This document shows positions 29,323 through 38,054 of a DNA stretch of 64,000 nt, piece after piece (position 1 is the first letter of the stretch; the number at the start of each line of letters is the position of its first letter). The notes under the pieces are model-generated. The model saw only the letters and a program-made list of their open reading frames with translations, made no database searches and was not told the origin of the DNA. The DNA comes from Lysinibacillus piscis (GTDB lineage Bacteria > Bacillota > Bacilli > Bacillales_A > Planococcaceae), in assembly GCF_026012395.1 (NCBI RefSeq), contig NZ_BRZA01000001.1, forward strand, positions 558,001-622,000, in the 5' to 3' direction. The position numbers were made by a program, and so were the translations under genes.

Positions 29323-29463
29323 ATGAAAAAAATTATTGCTACTACTGCTACAGTTTTATGCCTTGCTACATTTATTTTAAGTTCAGTGCCAGCATCTACA
29401 GCATCTGCTTCTTATGGGCCATGGCCAGGTTGTGGGCAATTCCCTTGTTATGAAAATATATAA
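29323..29463 (+). CDS. Small secreted Cys-pair peptide 2
   Basis: This 46-residue precursor has a Lys-Lys N-terminus, a hydrophobic core and a cleavage site after ASA, releasing a peptide near YGPWPGCGQFPCYENI. The product is Pro/Gly/aromatic-rich with Cys residues five positions apart, able to form a small disulfide loop. An AAGGAGGAAAT site precedes the ATG. The leader resembles that of peptide 1 (MKKxI, TVLCLAxF) while the mature part does not. This is the pattern of paralogues whose exported part evolves fast. Function unknown. Confidence 0.7.
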   Translation: MKKIIATTATVLCLATFILSSVPASTASASYGPWPGCGQFPCYENI

Positions 29464-29503
29464 TTAATTAAAGAGGCTAAGACATAACTAGCTTCAAATC
29501 ATG

Positions 29504-29540
29504 AAAAAGTCGAATTTGAGGCAATTCAAATTCGTCTTTT
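29504..29540 (+). terminator. Terminator of peptide gene 2
   Basis: AAAAAGTCGAATTTGA (29504-29519) pairs with 29525-29540 with one mismatch and is followed by T-rich sequence. Confidence 0.8.
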
Positions 29541-29650
29541 TCTGTTTTTGTATAAATGTTTTATACTAGTTAACAACGAAACCTTGGCGAATTAATTCTG
29601 CCATTTCAAGCTGAATGATGAATTTTGTGTGATAGCTTAATTTTAATAGA

Positions 29651-29689
29651 GCACTTTTAAAAGTAATGTTGGTTTACTTTTAAAAGTGC
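29651..29689 (-). terminator. Stem-loop ending the second opp operon
   Basis: GCACTTTTAAAAGTAA (29651-29666) pairs with a near-perfect complement ending at 29689. The downstream T run on the minus strand is interrupted. It lies just past the oppC2 stop. Confidence 0.65.
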
Positions 29690-29699
29690 CCTATTGTAA

Positions 29700-30599
29700 T
29701 TATCTTCTTGATTTTGGGTTTAAAGCATCTTTTAAACCTTCACCGATAAAATTAATAGATAGAATAACCAATGTAATTGCTACAGCAGGCGGAACCCAAA
29801 TCCATACTTTTTCTTTTAGTACATCTGAGTTTCTAGCTTCAAATAACATATTGCCCCAGCTTGGTGTATCTGGCGGTACACCTAAGCCTAAAAAGCTTAA
29901 TCCTGATTCAGCAACAATGGTTACTGCCATCATTAATGTTGCTTGTACAATAATAATCGATGCAATATTTGGCAATAAATGCTTCATAATAATTTTATAT
30001 GGTTTACAGCCGATAGATTGAGCTGCTAGCACATATTCATTTTCTTTTTCTGCCAACACTTTACTACGTACAACCCTTGCAAAGCCACCCCATGATAATA
30101 AAGAAATAACGATAATTAACGTCCATAATCCTGAAATTTTCCCTACAAGGATTGTGTTCAAGACAATTACGAAAATCATAAATGGAAACATTAACATAAA
30201 ATCTGTAAAACGCATCAGCCATTGGTCTACTTTCCCACCAAAGTATCCTGCAATCGCACCAACAGCTGTTCCGATTAGGGTAATAAATAACATACAAGTT
30301 AACCCAACTGTTAATGATGAACGCCCTGCATATAACATACGTGTAAAGACATCACGACCATTTGTATCCGTTCCCAACCAACTCTCACTGGATGGAGGTT
30401 GACTAATTTGTGTAAAATCAATACGTACAATATCTTTTGTCGTAATATATGGCGCTAAAATTGACAAAATAATAACTGTCAGTAAAAAAGTGAGACTAAT
30501 CATTGCTAATTTATTTTTAACAAACTTTCGTCTTGCAATTGTCCATGGAGAGGGGCTTTTTTGCTGTGTTAATGCTTCTTGTTTATCTGCTAATGTCAT
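29700..30599 (-). CDS. oppC: Second oligopeptide transporter permease (OppC-like)
   Basis: This 299-residue membrane permease of the DppC/OppC type has an N-terminal cytoplasmic segment, a helix near 30-50 and five more helices. WLGTDTNGRDVFTRMLYAGR and the EAA loop ENEYVLAAQSIGCKP are recognisable. It is the last gene of the minus-strand oppDF-ABC operon and lies 13 bases after oppB2. It is a paralogue of, not a duplicate of, the plus-strand OppC. Confidence 0.92.
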   Translation of the reverse strand: MTLADKQEALTQQKSPSPWTIARRKFVKNKLAMISLTFLLTVIILSILAPYITTKDIVRIDFTQISQPPSSESWLGTDTNGRDVFTRMLYAGRSSLTVGLTCMLFITLIGTAVGAIAGYFGGKVDQWLMRFTDFMLMFPFMIFVIVLNTILVGKISGLWTLIIVISLLSWGGFARVVRSKVLAEKENEYVLAAQSIGCKPYKIIMKHLLPNIASIIIVQATLMMAVTIVAESGLSFLGLGVPPDTPSWGNMLFEARNSDVLKEKVWIWVPPAVAITLVILSINFIGEGLKDALNPKSRR

Positions 30600-30612
30600 A
30601 TTATTCCCCTCC

Positions 30613-31578
30613 TTAATCTAATCGTATACGTGGATCCACTATACCGTATAATAAATCTGCTACTAGATTCCCAAACAGTGTTAAAAACGAAAGCAGCATT
30701 GTAATCGACATCATGACTGCGTAATCTCTTCTACTTACAGACTCTAAGAAAAGAGAACCAATTCCTGGGAATGTGAAAATCGTTTCTGTAATAACCGCAC
30801 CACTGATTAATGTGGCAATATCAAACCCTAAAAATGTGATAAGAGGTATAATCGAATTGCGTAAAATATGTTTATTATAAATTTTAGACTCACTTGTCCC
30901 TTTTGCTCTTGCTGTTCTTACAAAATCTTTTCTACCATTTTCAATAATATCATTACGTAAAAATTGTGTATAAGAGGCTGTTCCCATAAGTCCTAAGACA
31001 AGCGCTGGTAGCAATACATGTCGTACCTTGCTCACATAGTACTCAAACGTTCCTTCTTCTAGCCCGATTCCTACAGAACCACTAAATGGAAACCATCCAA
31101 GTTGGAAGGAAAAGATATAAATAGCCACAATACCCGCTACAAAGGACGGAATCGCCAATGCTAAATAATTATATGTAGCAATTAAATTATCGCCAAGCGT
31201 ATACGGCTTTCTTCCCGCATACATCCCCATAATAAAGGCAAAAACATACGTAAAAATTAATGAAACAACTGCTAAAAAAAGTGTATTTGGAATACGTTGT
31301 GCAATCACTTCTACAGCCGGTTTCTTGTAAACTGTTGATTTACCAAAATCCCCTTGTACAAAATTAGAAATCCATCTACCATATTGAACGATAATTGGAT
31401 CATTATAGCCTAATTTCTCTCTCATTTCTTCAATGTATTGTGGATTCGTATTTGATGGATCAATCTCCCCACCAAATGCATCACCTGGCATCATTTTAGC
31501 TAAACTGAATACCACCAATGAAATAAGGAGTAACAATGGAATCATGCTAAGTAGTCTACGAATTGTGTATTGAAGCAT
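30613..31578 (-). CDS. oppB: Second oligopeptide transporter permease (OppB-like)
   Basis: This 321-residue inner-membrane subunit begins MLQYTIRRLLSMIP and has about six helices. A conserved periplasmic-side MPGDAFGG region and the EAA loop RKDFVRTARAKGTSESK are visible. It pairs with the downstream OppC. A stem-loop separates it from the binding-protein gene upstream. Full length. Confidence 0.92.
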   Translation of the reverse strand: MLQYTIRRLLSMIPLLLLISLVVFSLAKMMPGDAFGGEIDPSNTNPQYIEEMREKLGYNDPIIVQYGRWISNFVQGDFGKSTVYKKPAVEVIAQRIPNTLFLAVVSLIFTYVFAFIMGMYAGRKPYTLGDNLIATYNYLALAIPSFVAGIVAIYIFSFQLGWFPFSGSVGIGLEEGTFEYYVSKVRHVLLPALVLGLMGTASYTQFLRNDIIENGRKDFVRTARAKGTSESKIYNKHILRNSIIPLITFLGFDIATLISGAVITETIFTFPGIGSLFLESVSRRDYAVMMSITMLLSFLTLFGNLVADLLYGIVDPRIRLD

Positions 31579-31602
31579 GGAACTATCCCCTTATCTACTA
31601 AT

Positions 31603-31640
31603 TTTACTGCTAGGTTCGTTAGAGAGAACCTAGCAGTAAA
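31603..31640 (-). terminator. Attenuating stem-loop between oppA2 and oppB2
   Basis: A perfect 15-bp stem (31603-31617 with 31626-31640) lies between the binding protein and the permeases. It mirrors the placement in the other opp operon. The T run after it is weak, so partial read-through is expected. Confidence 0.72.
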
Positions 31641-31655
31641 TAGATTTCTATCATT

Positions 31656-33383
31656 TTACTCTGCTACATACCATTTATGCACATCTGTTTGGAAACCTAC
31701 AGCATTAATATGAACACCTTGTAAACGGTTGTTAATACCGTACAAATCCATATTTTCCCATAATGGTAACGCTGGTAATTCTTCATTGAAGTGTTTTTGC
31801 CACTCTACATACGTTGCTTTACGCATATCTTTGTCGAATGCTTCTACACTTAAACCTGCATCTAATAATGTTTGGTTTGTGTCATCTACCCAACGACCAT
31901 AGTTCCATTCAGAATTATTGCCCCATAGACCTGATGGATCTGGATCAGAACCAGTGCTCCAAGAACCAAAGAATGCTTCTAGTGCTGCATCATCATTGTC
32001 TTTCATGTCATTATATAGGTTGAATTCAATTAAAGAGCCTGTTGCTAATTCTGTTTTCACACCAATGTCATTCCAAGATTGAATAATCGCTTGTGAACGA
32101 CCTTCAAATGCTGCTGGACCAGCATAGTGACCAAATGAAATTTTAAATGGTTGACCATTTGGATCTTCTACAAAGCCATCACCATCTTTATCAACATAAC
32201 CTGCTGATTTCAATAGCTCTTTTGCTTTCTCTTGATTGAATTCATATTGATTTAACTCTGATTCTTCTGCTGCAATCCAGAATGTACGTGGGATTACAGT
32301 ATTCGCTACTGTTGCTTTTCCTTCTAAGAAAGCATCAATCATTGCTGGACGGTTAATTGCATATAATAATGCTTGACGTAATTCTTTTGATTTGAATTTA
32401 TCGAAATCTGCTACATTTGTTAAAGTAGCTTTATCACGATGACCGAAGCGTAAGCCGATGTATGAATAAGATACACCATTTGTTTCTTCGATACGTACAT
32501 TTTCAAGTGCTGTTAATTCTTTCACCGACTGTGGACGAATTCCCATAATATCAATTTCACCGTTTTGGAATGCGCCTGTTGCTACTGATGGATCAATTAC
32601 TTTCACAATGATACCATCTAATAATGGCTTACCTTTCCAATAATCATCGAAACGCTCTAATTCTGAATATTCACCAGCAACAACCTTTTTCACCTTAAAT
32701 GGTCCTAAGCCCACTGGATTTTCACGTACTTGTTTTGATTCTCCTAAATCTTTCACCGCAATGCCTTCATAGTGCTTTTTCGGCATTGGATTTGGCCAAA
32801 GGTTTTCTAAGTTATTAATTTTTACTTTTTCAAACGTAATTTTTACAGTGTATGGGTCCACAACTTCAATACCTTCAATGGAGTCTGCTTTCCCTTCTTT
32901 TTTAGCTTTTGCCCCTTTAACGTCTTCTACATAGTTAAAGCGAGGACCATCATAAGCTGGGTCTGCTAATGTTTCTAATGCAAATACCCAATCATCTACT
33001 GTTAGCTCTTCGCCATTATGCCATTTTACACCTTTTTCAAATGTAAATGTATACGTTAATCTATCTTCACTAATATCCCACTTAGCATAGTTTGGAATAT
33101 ACTCTAATTCATCATTGATTGTGAAAATGCTCTCTGTTGTAAAGCCTTGAATATCAGCGTCAACTGCACTACCAGCATAAGCAGGGTCATATACGCCCTC
33201 TGGTGCTTGGTCTGTAGCAAATGTTACAACGCCACCTTCTTTTGGTTCTGTAGTAGATGTTGCACTATCATCTTCTTTACCGCTATTATCTTTTTCTTTA
33301 GTAGATGAATCATTGTTACATGCTGCTAAAAATACTGCTAATACAAGCATCATCACTAATGACCATACTGTGGATTTTTTCAT
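31656..33383 (-). CDS. oppA: Second oligopeptide-binding lipoprotein (OppA-like)
   Basis: This 575-residue family 5 solute-binding lipoprotein has a signal peptide ending VFLAAC with lipid-attached Cys22 and then an Asp/Ser/Lys/Glu-rich linker. LTYTFTFEKGVKWHNGEELT marks the solute-binding fold. It is about 20 residues longer than the other OppA and clearly divergent, so it probably binds different peptides. Unusually it is in third place, after the two ATPases. Confidence 0.9.
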   Translation of the reverse strand: MKKSTVWSLVMMLVLAVFLAACNNDSSTKEKDNSGKEDDSATSTTEPKEGGVVTFATDQAPEGVYDPAYAGSAVDADIQGFTTESIFTINDELEYIPNYAKWDISEDRLTYTFTFEKGVKWHNGEELTVDDWVFALETLADPAYDGPRFNYVEDVKGAKAKKEGKADSIEGIEVVDPYTVKITFEKVKINNLENLWPNPMPKKHYEGIAVKDLGESKQVRENPVGLGPFKVKKVVAGEYSELERFDDYWKGKPLLDGIIVKVIDPSVATGAFQNGEIDIMGIRPQSVKELTALENVRIEETNGVSYSYIGLRFGHRDKATLTNVADFDKFKSKELRQALLYAINRPAMIDAFLEGKATVANTVIPRTFWIAAEESELNQYEFNQEKAKELLKSAGYVDKDGDGFVEDPNGQPFKISFGHYAGPAAFEGRSQAIIQSWNDIGVKTELATGSLIEFNLYNDMKDNDDAALEAFFGSWSTGSDPDPSGLWGNNSEWNYGRWVDDTNQTLLDAGLSVEAFDKDMRKATYVEWQKHFNEELPALPLWENMDLYGINNRLQGVHINAVGFQTDVHKWYVAE

Positions 33384-33401
33384 TCATGTTCCCCCTAAAT
33401 A

Positions 33402-34406
33402 TTATTGTTTATCAGTATCATTGTTGTATAAATGGCAAGCAACTCGATGCCCAGGCTTCACCTCCTTTAAAGTAGGTTTTGTAAGTGAACATTCCGCCAT
33501 TGCCTTAGGACAACGTGGATGGAATGGACAGCCCTGTGGAGGGTTAGCTGGACTTGGTATATCGCCCTGTAAAACAATACGCTGACTTTTTTTACGTGGA
33601 TCTGGTACAGGAATAGCTGAAATTAATGCCTGTGTGTATGGATGCAAAGGTTCATCATAAATATGCTCCTTATCTGCAATTTCCACAATATTACCTAAGT
33701 ACATTACACCAATGCGATCACTCATATGCTTCACGACACTCAAATCATGGGCAATAAATAAAAAAGTTAAATCAAACTCTTCCTGTAATTCTTTTAATAA
33801 ATTCAGTACTTGAGACTGTACAGATACATCTAGCGCTGAAACGGGTTCATCAGCAATAATGAGCTTTGGTCTCAAAGCAAGTGCTCTGGCAATGCCAATA
33901 CGCTGACGCTGACCACCTGAAAATTCATGTGCATATTTATAATAGGCATCCTCAGGCAAGCCAACCTTTTTTAATAGTGCCATTACTTCATCTTTTAAGG
34001 AGTTGAGCGATTTTTTCTGATAGTTCATAATAGGCTCTGCCACAATATTCCCTACCATTTGCATAGGATTTAAAGACGCATAAGGGTCTTGAAACACCAT
34101 TTGAATATCTTTACGAATCTCTCGTAGCGACTTACCTTTTAGCTTTGTAATATCTTGTCCATTAAATACAATTTGCCCTTCTGTGGCATCTAACAGCCTT
34201 AAGATGGTACGACCTGTCGTTGACTTACCACATCCTGATTCCCCAACTAGCCCTAATGTTTCACCATTTTTTATTGCAAATGACACATTGTCAACAGCTT
34301 TAACATGCCCAACTGTTTGTCTAAGGAACCCACCTTTTATCGGATAATATGTTTTTAAATCAATGACTTCTAATAAATTATCTTTTTCTTTCAATGTTGA
34401 CTCCAT
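33402..34406 (-). CDS. oppF: Second oligopeptide transporter ATPase (OppF-like)
   Basis: This 334-residue ATPase has Walker [10 protein letters not shown], signature SGGQRQR and Walker B LIIADEP. Its C-terminus keeps the Cys pattern GCPFHPRCPKAMAEC seen in many OppF/DppF proteins. That pattern is proposed to hold an iron-sulfur cluster in some homologues. It lies 4 bases after oppD2 and 18 bases before oppA2. Confidence 0.92.
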   Translation of the reverse strand: MESTLKEKDNLLEVIDLKTYYPIKGGFLRQTVGHVKAVDNVSFAIKNGETLGLVGESGCGKSTTGRTILRLLDATEGQIVFNGQDITKLKGKSLREIRKDIQMVFQDPYASLNPMQMVGNIVAEPIMNYQKKSLNSLKDEVMALLKKVGLPEDAYYKYAHEFSGGQRQRIGIARALALRPKLIIADEPVSALDVSVQSQVLNLLKELQEEFDLTFLFIAHDLSVVKHMSDRIGVMYLGNIVEIADKEHIYDEPLHPYTQALISAIPVPDPRKKSQRIVLQGDIPSPANPPQGCPFHPRCPKAMAECSLTKPTLKEVKPGHRVACHLYNNDTDKQ

Positions 34407-34410
34407 CTTA

Positions 34411-35406
34411 TTAGCTCACACCCTTCTCAGAATTGCTCGCTTCAAAAAGCAAACAAGCCACTTCATGGTTATCTGTTATTTCAGCAAGCTTTGGTGTAAT
34501 TGTTTTACACTGCGGCATGGCTGATGGACATCTATCCATAAAACGACATCCAACCTTAGGCATATTTTTTAGTGATGGAACAATACCTTGAATTGTTTCT
34601 AGTGTATCTACTTCTATATCTAATCTTGGAATTGATGCCATTAATAATTTCGTATATGGATGCTGTGGATCATAAAATAATTTATCTACATTTGTGCGTT
34701 CAACAATTTTTCCTGCATACATAATAATCACTTCATCACATAGCTCTGCCACAACACCTAAATCATGTGTAATTAAAATAATGGACATATTATTTTGTTC
34801 TTGAATCTTTTTTAATAATTCTAATATTTGTGCTTGTACGGTTACATCCAATGCTGTTGTTGGTTCATCGGCAATTAATAACTGTGGTTGGCAGGCAATC
34901 GCAATGGCAATCATTATTCTTTGTCGCATTCCACCTGATAACTGATGAGGATATTCATCTATAATTGTTTCTACCCGTGGAATCCCAACTTGTCTTAATA
35001 AATTGATTGCTCGCTCTCTTGCCTCGGCTTTTGATATTTTATTATGATTTAAAATAATTTCCTCAATTTGCGAACCAATTGTAAACACAGGATTGAGTGA
35101 GGTCATTGGTTCTTGGAAAATCATACTAATATCTTTCCCTCTAATCTGGTTCATTTGATTATTTGTATAATTTTCAATATTTTTTCCTTGAAACTTAATT
35201 TCTCCACCTGTAATTTGACCAATTCCTTTTGGGAGAAGCTGCATAACAGATAATGACATCACACTTTTTCCGCAGCCCGACTCGCCCACAATTCCAACAA
35301 TCTTTCCTGGTTCAACAGAAAATGAAACATCGTCAACTGCATGATAAATTTGACCATCTATATCAAAACCAGTTTTCAGATTTTTCACTTCAAGCATTAA
35401 ATCCAT
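34411..35406 (-). CDS. oppD: Second oligopeptide transporter ATPase (OppD-like)
   Basis: This 331-residue ATPase has Walker A GESGCGKS, signature SGGMRQR, Walker B LLIADEP and the C-terminal Cys pattern [16 protein letters not shown]. It is the first gene of the minus-strand operon. The ATG at 35406 follows AAAGGTG; an in-frame ATG three codons on is also possible. It keeps the Cys cluster that the plus-strand OppD has lost. Confidence 0.92.
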   Translation of the reverse strand: MDLMLEVKNLKTGFDIDGQIYHAVDDVSFSVEPGKIVGIVGESGCGKSVMSLSVMQLLPKGIGQITGGEIKFQGKNIENYTNNQMNQIRGKDISMIFQEPMTSLNPVFTIGSQIEEIILNHNKISKAEARERAINLLRQVGIPRVETIIDEYPHQLSGGMRQRIMIAIAIACQPQLLIADEPTTALDVTVQAQILELLKKIQEQNNMSIILITHDLGVVAELCDEVIIMYAGKIVERTNVDKLFYDPQHPYTKLLMASIPRLDIEVDTLETIQGIVPSLKNMPKVGCRFMDRCPSAMPQCKTITPKLAEITDNHEVACLLFEASNSEKGVS

Positions 35407-35445
35407 ATTCGTTTCACACCTTTATCTCTTATGTATTAAATATAA

Positions 35446-35474
35446 TTAATATTCTGAAAAATCATTCTATTCAA
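35446..35474 (-). promoter_or_regulatory. Possible promoter of the oppDF-ABC operon
   Basis: TTGAAT (35474-35469, minus strand), a 17-bp spacer and TATTAA (35451-35446) lie about 40 bases before the oppD2 ATG. The region is AT-rich, so chance matches are likely. Confidence 0.35.
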
Positions 35475-36057
35475 TTAATAAACCTATTTTACAATAATCA
35501 AAATAGATTTTAAATTAATTTTAAGAAAGTTAATCATCTATACAATATTCTTACATTTTGTAATAATTGTATTCTATCCAACAATAATACATGAAGTCAA
35601 GCGATTTTTTGTATTTACTATTATTGTTAAAACAAAAATAACTGTCTTATTATCGGTTTTTTCTATAATAAACATCATTCTCATCTAATGAATATTTGTT
35701 CATTTTTCACTTCATCTACTTAAAGTGTTTATTTTTTATTTTATTAAAATAATTTTTTTATAATCTTCATTCATTTGAAGTTTACAAATATGTAACAATA
35801 TCAATAGAAATATTTACTTTTTTCAGATTTTTTACATATTTCATTCTTTTTTATTTTTTCTGTAGAATAATTTTCTTCATTAGGACACCAACTCGCTAAA
35901 GCGGGAAAAATTACTTTGATAAAACTTTTTATTCATTGTCTATTCAGTTAATGTTTTCCTATACTTCTTTATAAATCTATTATATGCGACTTCTTCAAAA
36001 ATAATCTTTCAAATCAAAAATACTAAAAACAAGAAATTTTTTCAAGTAAAAATCTAC
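35475..36057. other. AT-rich gap containing or abutting the host-prophage junction
   Basis: Nearly 600 bases hold no supported gene. A short less AT-rich patch (around 35881-35910) stands out but matches nothing I recognise. The left end of the prophage must lie here or in the repeats that follow. A transposable phage would leave only a 5-bp host duplication, so the exact base cannot be read without the other end. Confidence 0.4.
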
Positions 36058-36178
36058 TTTTTACATATATTGCACTGCTAATTTATATAACTCATTATGT
36101 AAAGCAATGTGTAAAGACCTATATAATTGTAGCTTCGCATGCAATCTTGCAAAAAATCGCATTACATATTGCAAAAAT
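36058..36178. repeat. Cluster of TTACATATTGC-like repeats at the prophage end
   Basis: TTACATATATTGCA (36061-36074) and TTACATATTGCA (36162-36173) are in one orientation. GCAATGTGTAAAG (36104-36116) and TATGTAAAGCAATG (36096-36109) are inverted copies of the same core. The cluster sits between host DNA and the last phage gene, where Mu-like phages carry transposase-binding sites. That role is inferred. Confidence 0.4.
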
Positions 36179-36218
36179 AATGACTCTTTGCCAGGCTATT
36201 TAAAGTGGCTTGAAACTG

Positions 36219-36261
36219 AAAAAAGATGCAAAACAACCCGATGGCTGTTTTGCATCTTTTT
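36219..36261. terminator. Terminator after the endolysin gene
   Basis: AAAAAGATGCAAAACA (36219-36234) pairs perfectly with 36246-36261, with T runs on both strands. It closes the phage late operon and shields it from host transcription. Confidence 0.88.
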
Positions 36262-37000
36262 ATGCTAACTCTTTGTACACAATACTAGCTAATTTTGCTG
36301 CTTTGATTTTAGATATACCCGTCTCAACTGCGTGTAACCCTGTGAACGTGCCTGTTTTTACACGCCATAACTTGCCGTCTGGTACAATGTAGGCAATCCA
36401 GCCGAATCGATGTTTTAATACATCAAGTACGTTTTGGGCAGCTTGAATTGTATTATAAGTACCAGTGAAAATGCGATATTTACTGTTATCTACAGCAGGA
36501 TTAGACTGTTTGAGAGTGCCACTTGCTACTTTAACCATTTCGATAAATTGTGCCCAATTCACTACCTTTCCTGCACGCATTATATTAGGACAATTTTTAT
36601 TTGTGTAATAATTATGTTGTACTACATTTGATAATAGAATACCTTCCTCTTGCATGATTTTAGCTACTAAAGTGGCTGCGTTTGCTACAGCCTTTTGATA
36701 GTCTCCATCATAGTTTACGCAGATTTCGATATGAATTGCTTCATTATTACCATTCCCCGCAGCCCAACAACAGATATCATGCAAGAAAGATTGAACAGCT
36801 TCTTTATCATCGACTTGCCAATGCCAAGATGCTTGTCTACTGTTTCCGTTTTTTTGCAAACGGCTATGTGCATCTGCGTCCGCCCCTAAACGTGTATTAT
36901 CCGTTTCATGTATACAAATTCGTTTCTTGGTGTTTCCTTTACCATAGGATACTTTATTAATAATAGACTCTGGTACTAAATTTTGGCGGATTTTCATCAT
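36260..37000 (-). CDS. Phage endolysin, N-acetylmuramoyl-L-alanine amidase
   Basis: This 246-residue lytic enzyme cleaves the amide bond between muramic acid and the stem peptide at the end of phage growth. The N-terminal Amidase_2 domain (about 20-145) supplies likely zinc ligands His31 (ICIHETDN), His129 and Cys137 (in TNKNCPN). After a linker, residues 170-225 (YRIFTGTYNTIQAAQ ... WRVKTGTF) resemble a SPOR-like peptidoglycan-binding domain. The gene is the last of the phage and ends in a strong terminator. There is no signal peptide, so a holin is needed for export. Confidence 0.9.
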   Translation of the reverse strand: MMKIRQNLVPESIINKVSYGKGNTKKRICIHETDNTRLGADADAHSRLQKNGNSRQASWHWQVDDKEAVQSFLHDICCWAAGNGNNEAIHIEICVNYDGDYQKAVANAATLVAKIMQEEGILLSNVVQHNYYTNKNCPNIMRAGKVVNWAQFIEMVKVASGTLKQSNPAVDNSKYRIFTGTYNTIQAAQNVLDVLKHRFGWIAYIVPDGKLWRVKTGTFTGLHAVETGISKIKAAKLASIVYKELA

Positions 37001-37032
37001 TCGCTTTGCCCTCCTGTTTTTAAATACAATAT

Positions 37033-37059
37033 AAAAAGGACATATCTACTGATATGCCC
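37033..37059 (-). terminator. Terminator of the phage membrane-protein gene
   Basis: On the minus strand GGGCATATC (37059-37051) pairs with GATATGTCC (37046-37038) and is followed by five Ts. It separates the membrane-protein gene from the endolysin gene. Confidence 0.75.
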
Positions 37060-37080
37060 AAAATTTCATTATTTTAATAG

Positions 37081-37815
37081 CTACCTAGGATTTTGTTGGT
37101 TGTTATTTTCTGTTCTATACTTTCTGTTATCATTATAGTTTAAACTCAGAATGAGAGTGACTAGTAATGTTAGAAGAAAAAGCACATATAGAATAAACTG
37201 GGTCAAATTATTGTTTAAAAATACACTAATAAGCATACCGACACTTACTACACCAGTGATAACAGTACAACCAAGTATCCAACTACTATTATATATTTTA
37301 TAATGAAAGGTATCTTTTCTACGAATTCTTTTATATTTCCTTTTTTCTTTTGAATCTAAAAACTCTTCAATTCCATTAGATTCTACTAATAAAGAATTAT
37401 CATTACTTAATTTTATAATTCGATAAATAGAATCACCATTATCATTTACTATGTGGTAATCATATTTAAAAGATAACCAAGAAACAATATAATAGATAAA
37501 TTTTTCAAATAAAAATATCAACGCTACAAAAATGATGCAACAAGCTGCCAATACACTAAAAAGCAATCCCCCCTTTAATTCTGTAAATCTACCTGAAATT
37601 GTAATTATCAAGAACATAGTAGCTACAAATGATATACTTAACATAATATATTTAGTTAGCGCAATTTGAAATCTCTTGAAATTACTTAATCTAATTCTTT
37701 CCAAATCAGTTATTCCCCAATTATCAATGGTTAGCTTTACTACATAAGCTACAAGAGGTAGTATTGTAACAATATAGGGAGGTAAACTACTAGGTATATT
37801 TTCTAATATAGACAT
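37081..37815 (-). CDS. Four-helix membrane protein of unknown function in the prophage
   Basis: This 244-residue protein has helices near residues 10-30, 50-75, 80-105 and a pair around 180-230. A central charged stretch lies around KEKRKYKRIRRKD. The ATG at 37815 follows AAGGAG. It has no resemblance to holins by size or layout. The gene has its own terminator and a palindrome at its promoter side, and it interrupts the fibre-to-endolysin order. It therefore looks like an independently expressed lysogeny gene (moron). A host-surface or superinfection role is possible but not shown. Confidence 0.6.
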   Translation of the reverse strand: MSILENIPSSLPPYIVTILPLVAYVVKLTIDNWGITDLERIRLSNFKRFQIALTKYIMLSISFVATMFLIITISGRFTELKGGLLFSVLAACCIIFVALIFLFEKFIYYIVSWLSFKYDYHIVNDNGDSIYRIIKLSNDNSLLVESNGIEEFLDSKEKRKYKRIRRKDTFHYKIYNSSWILGCTVITGVVSVGMLISVFLNNNLTQFILYVLFLLTLLVTLILSLNYNDNRKYRTENNNQQNPR

Positions 37816-37830
37816 AAAATCAACTCCTTC

Positions 37831-37846
37831 TGTCAAAATTTCGACA
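37831..37846 (-). promoter_or_regulatory. Palindromic operator before the membrane-protein gene
   Basis: TGTCAAAATTTCGACA (37831-37846) is a near-perfect palindrome lying just upstream of the ribosome site. On the minus strand it contains TGTCGAA, an exact Spo0A-type box. A repressor here would block the gene. Confidence 0.4.
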
Positions 37847-37895
37847 AAAAAGTATGATTCCCTTCTAAATTATGACATTACTTTAGAGAATATAT

Positions 37896-38054
37896 TTAAA
37901 TATCTGTTGTATTTTTCAAAATATAATCTTCAACTGCTGTTCGATAATCTGGGTTAGTAATGTCATCTAAAACATACGTTTGTCCTGTTTTTGGATTAAG
38001 ACCACCACTTAAAATGCGTTCCGCTGCGATTCTCACTACAATTTGATTGACCAT
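37896..38054 (-). CDS. Small phage protein after the fibre accessory gene
   Basis: This 52-residue protein starts MVNQIVVRIAAERILSGG and contains GLNPKTGQTY. It resembles small proteins found after tail-fibre genes in Firmicute phages (the CD1375-like type), with unknown role. The ATG shares a base with the stop of the preceding gene (TAATG), and GGAGGG precedes it, so translation is coupled. It is the last tail-linked gene before the independent membrane-protein unit. Confidence 0.65.
   Translation of the reverse strand: MVNQIVVRIAAERILSGGLNPKTGQTYVLDDITNPDYRTAVEDYILKNTTDI

Noticed and set aside
29570-29640. Minus-strand piece that reads like a protein fragment (KFIIQLEMAELIRQGF)
   Set aside because: It is too short, with no start or flanking repeats. 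It may be a remnant of a mobile element but I cannot support that.
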